Source: an uncultured Eubacteriales bacterium
GTDB taxonomy: Bacteria > Bacillota > Clostridia > Oscillospirales > Oscillospiraceae
DNA length: 7,940 bases
NCBI GenBank assembly: GCA_900554625.1
Contig: USHP01000077.1
Coordinates: forward strand, 1-7,940
Direction of reading: 5' to 3'
The notes under the pieces were generated by a model. It was not told the DNA's origin. It saw nothing but the letters and a program-made list of their open reading frames with translations, and ran no database searches. Both the position numbers and the translations under genes were made by a program. Shown in pieces: positions 4,949-7,940 of the stretch; position 1 is the stretch's first letter, and the number at the start of each line of letters is the position of its first letter.

Positions 4949-7006
4949 ATGGACGCCAAATACGAAGCTCTGTTTACCCCCTGGAAAATCGGCAATGTGG
5001 AAATCAAAAACCGCATCGTCCTGTGTCCCATGGGCGGCACCTCCCTGTTCGGCTGGATGGAGCCCAATCATTTTGACAAGGAAGCGGCAAACTTCTTCTT
5101 GGAGCGGGCGCAGAATAACGTGGGCCTGATTATCCCCGGCATCGCCCCCATCCGGGACACCATCGGCGGCCGGTGGCTGTACCAGAACAAGAAGATGTTC
5201 CGCCAGCTCAAAGATTATATGGAGCAGATTCACGCCACCGGAGCAAAGCTGTTCATTCAGCTCACCGCCGGCATGGGCCGCTCCTGGGGCATCTCTGACG
5301 AAGTAACCCATCTGCACAAAAATCCCGTGCTGCGGGTACTGGCAAAGCCCATTCTGGACACCAACTACCAGATGGCCAGCCCCAGTCCCCTGCCCTCTCG
5401 TTGGGCCGAGGACATCACCTGTCCGGAAATGACCCTGGAGCAGATTCAGGAAATCATCGACGCCTTTGCCAAAACCGCCGCACTGTGCAAAGAGGCCGGG
5501 GTTGACGGTGTGGAAGTTCACGCCGTTCACGAAGGATACCTGCTGGATCAGTTTGCCATGAAGTACACCAACCACCGCAGCGACCGCTACGGCGGCAGCT
5601 TTGAAAACCGCTACCGTTTTGCAGCAGAAATCGTCAAGGCAATCAAAGCAAACTGCGGCGAAGACTTCCCGGTATCCCTGCGTTACAGTGTCATTTCCAA
5701 GGTCAAGGACTTCTGCTACGGCGCTCTGCCGGGAGAAGACTACCAGGAAATCGGCCGGGATATGGAAGAGAGCGAGAAGGCCGCCAAGTATCTGCAGGAT
5801 GCTGGCTACGATATGCTCAACGCCGACAACGGCACCTACGATTCCTGGTACTGGGCCCATCCGCCAATGTACATGCCCCAGAACTGCAACCTGGAGGACG
5901 TGGCTCACATCAAGCTGTTCGTGGACATTCCCGTGGTCTGCGCCGGACGGATGGAGCCGGACGTAGGCGCTCAGGCGGTAAAAGAAGGCCGTATCGACGG
6001 CGTAGGCGTTGCCCGGCAGTTCCTGGCCGACGGCGAATGGGTCACCAAGCTGATGGAGGATCGGCTGGAGGATATCCGTCCCTGCATCTGCTGCCACAAC
6101 GGCTGCTTCAACCTGTGCCACTACAAAGGCCACGCCAATGCCCAGTCCTTCTTTGACACCCGGGGCATGGCCCGGTGCGCCATCAATCCCAAAACCATGC
6201 AGTCGAAAAAATACCGGGTAGAGCCTGCTGCCAAGGCCAAGAAAATCGCCATTATCGGCGGCGGCATCGGCGGCATGGAGTCCGCCATTGTCTGTGCCCA
6301 GCGGGGCCACAGCGTCACCCTGTACGAAAAGTCCGACCATCTCGGCGGCGTGTTCCAGGCTGCGGCTGCTCCCTCCTTCAAGGAAAAAGACCGGGATCTG
6401 CTGGCCTGGTACGCAAGAGAGCTTACCAGATACCCCAACCTGACCGTCAAGATGAACACGGAAGTCAAGGACGTATCTTCTCTGAACGCCGATGAAATCA
6501 TCATTGCCACCGGTGCCACTGCCAACCGCCTTCCCGTTCCCGGTGCGGGCAAGGGAATTCAGGCCATTGATTACCTGCTGGGCAAGAAGGCCGTGGGTGA
6601 CAAGGTAACCATCATCGGCGGCGGTCTGACCGGCTGCGAAATTGCCTACGACCTGTACCTGCAGGGCAAGCAGCCCACCATTGTGGAAATGAAGGACGAC
6701 CTGATTGCCGTTACCGGCATTTGCCTGGCCAACTCCAGCTACCTGCGGGACTTCTTCAAAACCAACCAGGTACCGGTGTATCTGGAAACCGCTCTGAAAG
6801 AAATCAAGGACGGCTCCGTGGTGGTCACCCGGAAAGACGGCACCCAGGAGGAAATCCCGGCAGACTCCGTGATCCTCTCCGTAGGCTACCGCCCCGCCCC
6901 TCTGGCGGAAAAGGCAGGGCACATTCACATCGTAGGCGACGCCGCCAAGGTGGGCAATCTGCGCACCGTCATCTGGCGTGCCTGGGATGTGTGCATGAAG
7001 CTGTAA
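4949..7006 (+). CDS. NADH:flavin oxidoreductase / ene-reductase with FMN, 4Fe-4S and FAD domains (2,4-dienoyl-CoA reductase / BaiCD-BaiH type)
   Basis: This 685-residue enzyme should reduce an activated carbon-carbon double bond with NAD(P)H. Residues 1-370 are an old-yellow-enzyme TIM barrel: LFTPWKIGNVEIKNRIV (8-24), HAVHEGYLLDQF (191-202) with His191, His194 and Tyr197, and NHRSDRYGGSFENR (208-221). CICCHNGCFNLC (379-390) plus Cys410 (CAINP) form the iron-sulfur site. Residues ~430-685 are the pyridine-nucleotide half: GGGIGG (437-442) for FAD, ATGAT (520-524), GGGLTG (557-562) for NAD(P)H, and a terminal IVGDA flavin motif. Length matches the family. The ATG at 4949 is preferred over an in-frame TTG at 4940 because AAAGGA (4934-4939) is correctly spaced only for the ATG. 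Layout is as in FadH, 2-enoate reductases and bile-acid BaiCD/BaiH. The stop codon merges into the ribosome site of the AcnX gene (TAAGGAGG), so the two are co-translated. The substrate is unknown. Confidence 0.92.
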   Translation: MDAKYEALFTPWKIGNVEIKNRIVLCPMGGTSLFGWMEPNHFDKEAANFFLERAQNNVGLIIPGIAPIRDTIGGRWLYQNKKMFRQLKDYMEQIHATGAKLFIQLTAGMGRSWGISDEVTHLHKNPVLRVLAKPILDTNYQMASPSPLPSRWAEDITCPEMTLEQIQEIIDAFAKTAALCKEAGVDGVEVHAVHEGYLLDQFAMKYTNHRSDRYGGSFENRYRFAAEIVKAIKANCGEDFPVSLRYSVISKVKDFCYGALPGEDYQEIGRDMEESEKAAKYLQDAGYDMLNADNGTYDSWYWAHPPMYMPQNCNLEDVAHIKLFVDIPVVCAGRMEPDVGAQAVKEGRIDGVGVARQFLADGEWVTKLMEDRLEDIRPCICCHNGCFNLCHYKGHANAQSFFDTRGMARCAINPKTMQSKKYRVEPAAKAKKIAIIGGGIGGMESAIVCAQRGHSVTLYEKSDHLGGVFQAAAAPSFKEKDRDLLAWYARELTRYPNLTVKMNTEVKDVSSLNADEIIIATGATANRLPVPGAGKGIQAIDYLLGKKAVGDKVTIIGGGLTGCEIAYDLYLQGKQPTIVEMKDDLIAVTGICLANSSYLRDFFKTNQVPVYLETALKEIKDGSVVVTRKDGTQEEIPADSVILSVGYRPAPLAEKAGHIHIVGDAAKVGNLRTVIWRAWDVCMKL

Positions 7007-7018
7007 GGAGGCGCAGAA

Positions 7019-7940
7019 ATGAATTTAACAGCGGAACAACAAGCCATTCTGGACGGTGCCAAAGGCGAAACCATGGCCAAGGTCATGAAAACCCTGGTAA
7101 TGTACGGTCAGATTTTCGGCGCGGAGAAAATGGTGCCCGTCACCTCCCAATATAACCACCTGGTCACCTCCTTCGGTCTGAAGGCTCTGGGGCCGGTGTA
7201 CGACCTGATGAACCAGCTGATTGATGCCGGTGCGGTTTCCGGGCAGAAGTTCTCTGTGGACCCCCGGCCCCTGGACCCCAAGGTGCCCGCCAATTTCCTG
7301 CAGAATCTGGTGTTCAAGAAGTGCATGTACAGTAAGCAGGACTTCTACGAAGGCCAGCTGCGGCAGCTGGGATTGAAAGATGAGGAAGCCTTCAGCTGCG
7401 CCTGTTATCTCGATGAGCAGGGCAACCGCCCAAAGAAGGGCGAGGTGCTGAGCTGGGCAGAATCCTCCGCCGTGGTCTACGCCAACTCGGTGCTGGGCGC
7501 TCGGTGCAACCGCAACTCCGGCATTATGGACCTAATGGGCTCCATCGCGGGATATGTCCCCTATTTCGGCCTGCTCACCGACGAAGGCCGGAAAGCCACC
7601 TGGATTATCAGGGTGGAAACCACCAAGAAGCCGGAGGCTCAGCTGCTGGGCTCCGCCATCGGCATGAAGGTCATGGAAGATGTGCCCCATGTGATGGGAA
7701 TGACCAAGTGGCTGGGTACCGAGCTGGATGACGCCGCCTGCGCCTATCTGAAGGACTTCGGCGCGGCGACGGCCTCCAACGGGGCCGTGGGGCTCTACCA
7801 CATAGAGAACCTCACGCCGGAGGCGAAGGAGCAGGGCGAGGGCCTCATCCGCGAGGGCGCGAAGGTGTACGTCATAGACGACGCCGAGCTCGAGCGCGTG
7901 AAGGCGGGCTACCCCTGCGTGTGGAAGGATTTGAACGCCG
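7019..7940 (+). CDS. Aconitase X (AcnX, DUF521) catalytic subunit, dehydratase family (partial, 3' end cut)
   Basis: 307 codons are visible, and no stop is reached before the window edge; family members have about 400 residues. The start MNLTAEQQAILDGAKGE and the order LVMYGQIFGAEKMVPVTS (26-43), SWAESSAVVYANSVLGAR (145-162), SGIMDLMGSIAGYVPYFGLL (167-186) and SNGAVGLYH...LTPEAK (253-270) match the AcnX large domain. The family includes cis-3-hydroxyproline dehydratase of bacteria and phosphomevalonate dehydratase of archaea, which bind an iron-sulfur cluster. Cys127, Cys129, Cys163 and Cys300 are candidate ligands or active-site residues. The small swivelling subunit (DUF126) is not fused at the N-terminus, so it should be downstream or separate. 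The ribosome site AAGGAGG (7005-7011) lies 7 nt upstream and overlaps the preceding stop. Codon use changes abruptly after about codon 247. The substrate is not known; pairing with an ene-reductase is not the standard hydroxyproline arrangement. Confidence 0.85.
   Translation, partial: MNLTAEQQAILDGAKGETMAKVMKTLVMYGQIFGAEKMVPVTSQYNHLVTSFGLKALGPVYDLMNQLIDAGAVSGQKFSVDPRPLDPKVPANFLQNLVFKKCMYSKQDFYEGQLRQLGLKDEEAFSCACYLDEQGNRPKKGEVLSWAESSAVVYANSVLGARCNRNSGIMDLMGSIAGYVPYFGLLTDEGRKATWIIRVETTKKPEAQLLGSAIGMKVMEDVPHVMGMTKWLGTELDDAACAYLKDFGAATASNGAVGLYHIENLTPEAKEQGEGLIREGAKVYVIDDAELERVKAGYPCVWKDLNA

Noticed and set aside
3683..6928. 1081-codon open frame on the minus strand across the hydrolase and ene-reductase genes
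   Set aside because: It is codon-aligned with both plus-strand genes, whose frames are in phase with each other. Stops in this frame would need sense TTA, CTA or TCA codons, which these GC-rich genes avoid. The translated protein has no recognisable domain, while the plus strand has clear families and ribosome sites.
3701..7006. Assigning the hydrolase and ene-reductase as bile salt hydrolase and BaiCD/BaiH
   Set aside because: The family resemblance is real, but the hydrolase has an anchor and prosegment unlike bile salt hydrolases, the ene-reductase family is broad, and no other bai genes are in the window.

Overview
The window reads as chromosomal DNA of a Gram-positive gut-type Clostridia bacterium, most likely of the Oscillospiraceae/Oscillospirales kind. 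This is inferred from moderately high GC, heavy use of CTG/GGC/GCC codons, strong AGGAGG-type ribosome sites, sigma70-like promoters and a classical Firmicutes lipoprotein signal. No rRNA, tRNA, CRISPR array, transposase or integrase is visible.

Left block (1-2304, minus strand): a 722-residue cytoplasmic FAD-dependent oxidoreductase of the PF12831 type with a C-terminal galactose-binding-like region. It is followed 48 nt downstream by the first 29 codons of a secreted lipoprotein, probably the solute-binding subunit of an ABC importer. The two look like one operon. Divergent to it (2592-3494, plus) is a PocR-type sensor/AraC-type regulator with its own strong promoter. The 287-nt divergent region holds an imperfect 13-bp inverted repeat just upstream of the oxidoreductase gene, a candidate activator site.

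Right block (3495-7940, plus): a hairpin closes the regulator gene. A 200-nt control region follows, with a perfect consensus promoter (TTGACA-N17-TATAAT) whose -10 box lies inside a perfect 10-bp dyad, then two copies of TACCAGCGTC, then a second extended -10 promoter. Three closely spaced genes come next: a membrane-anchored Ntn-hydrolase of the choloylglycine hydrolase/penicillin V acylase superfamily, a 685-residue two-flavin, iron-sulfur ene-reductase of the 2,4-dienoyl-CoA reductase/BaiCD-BaiH type, and an aconitase X family dehydratase that runs off the right edge.

The logic of the right block is amide cleavage at the membrane, then dehydration (AcnX) and reduction of the resulting double bond (ene-reductase). 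That would be a reductive route for an amide-linked hydroxylated substrate. The order of steps and the substrate are inference. The last ~180 nt of the AcnX gene show an abrupt change of base and codon use, which suggests recombination or an assembly join.
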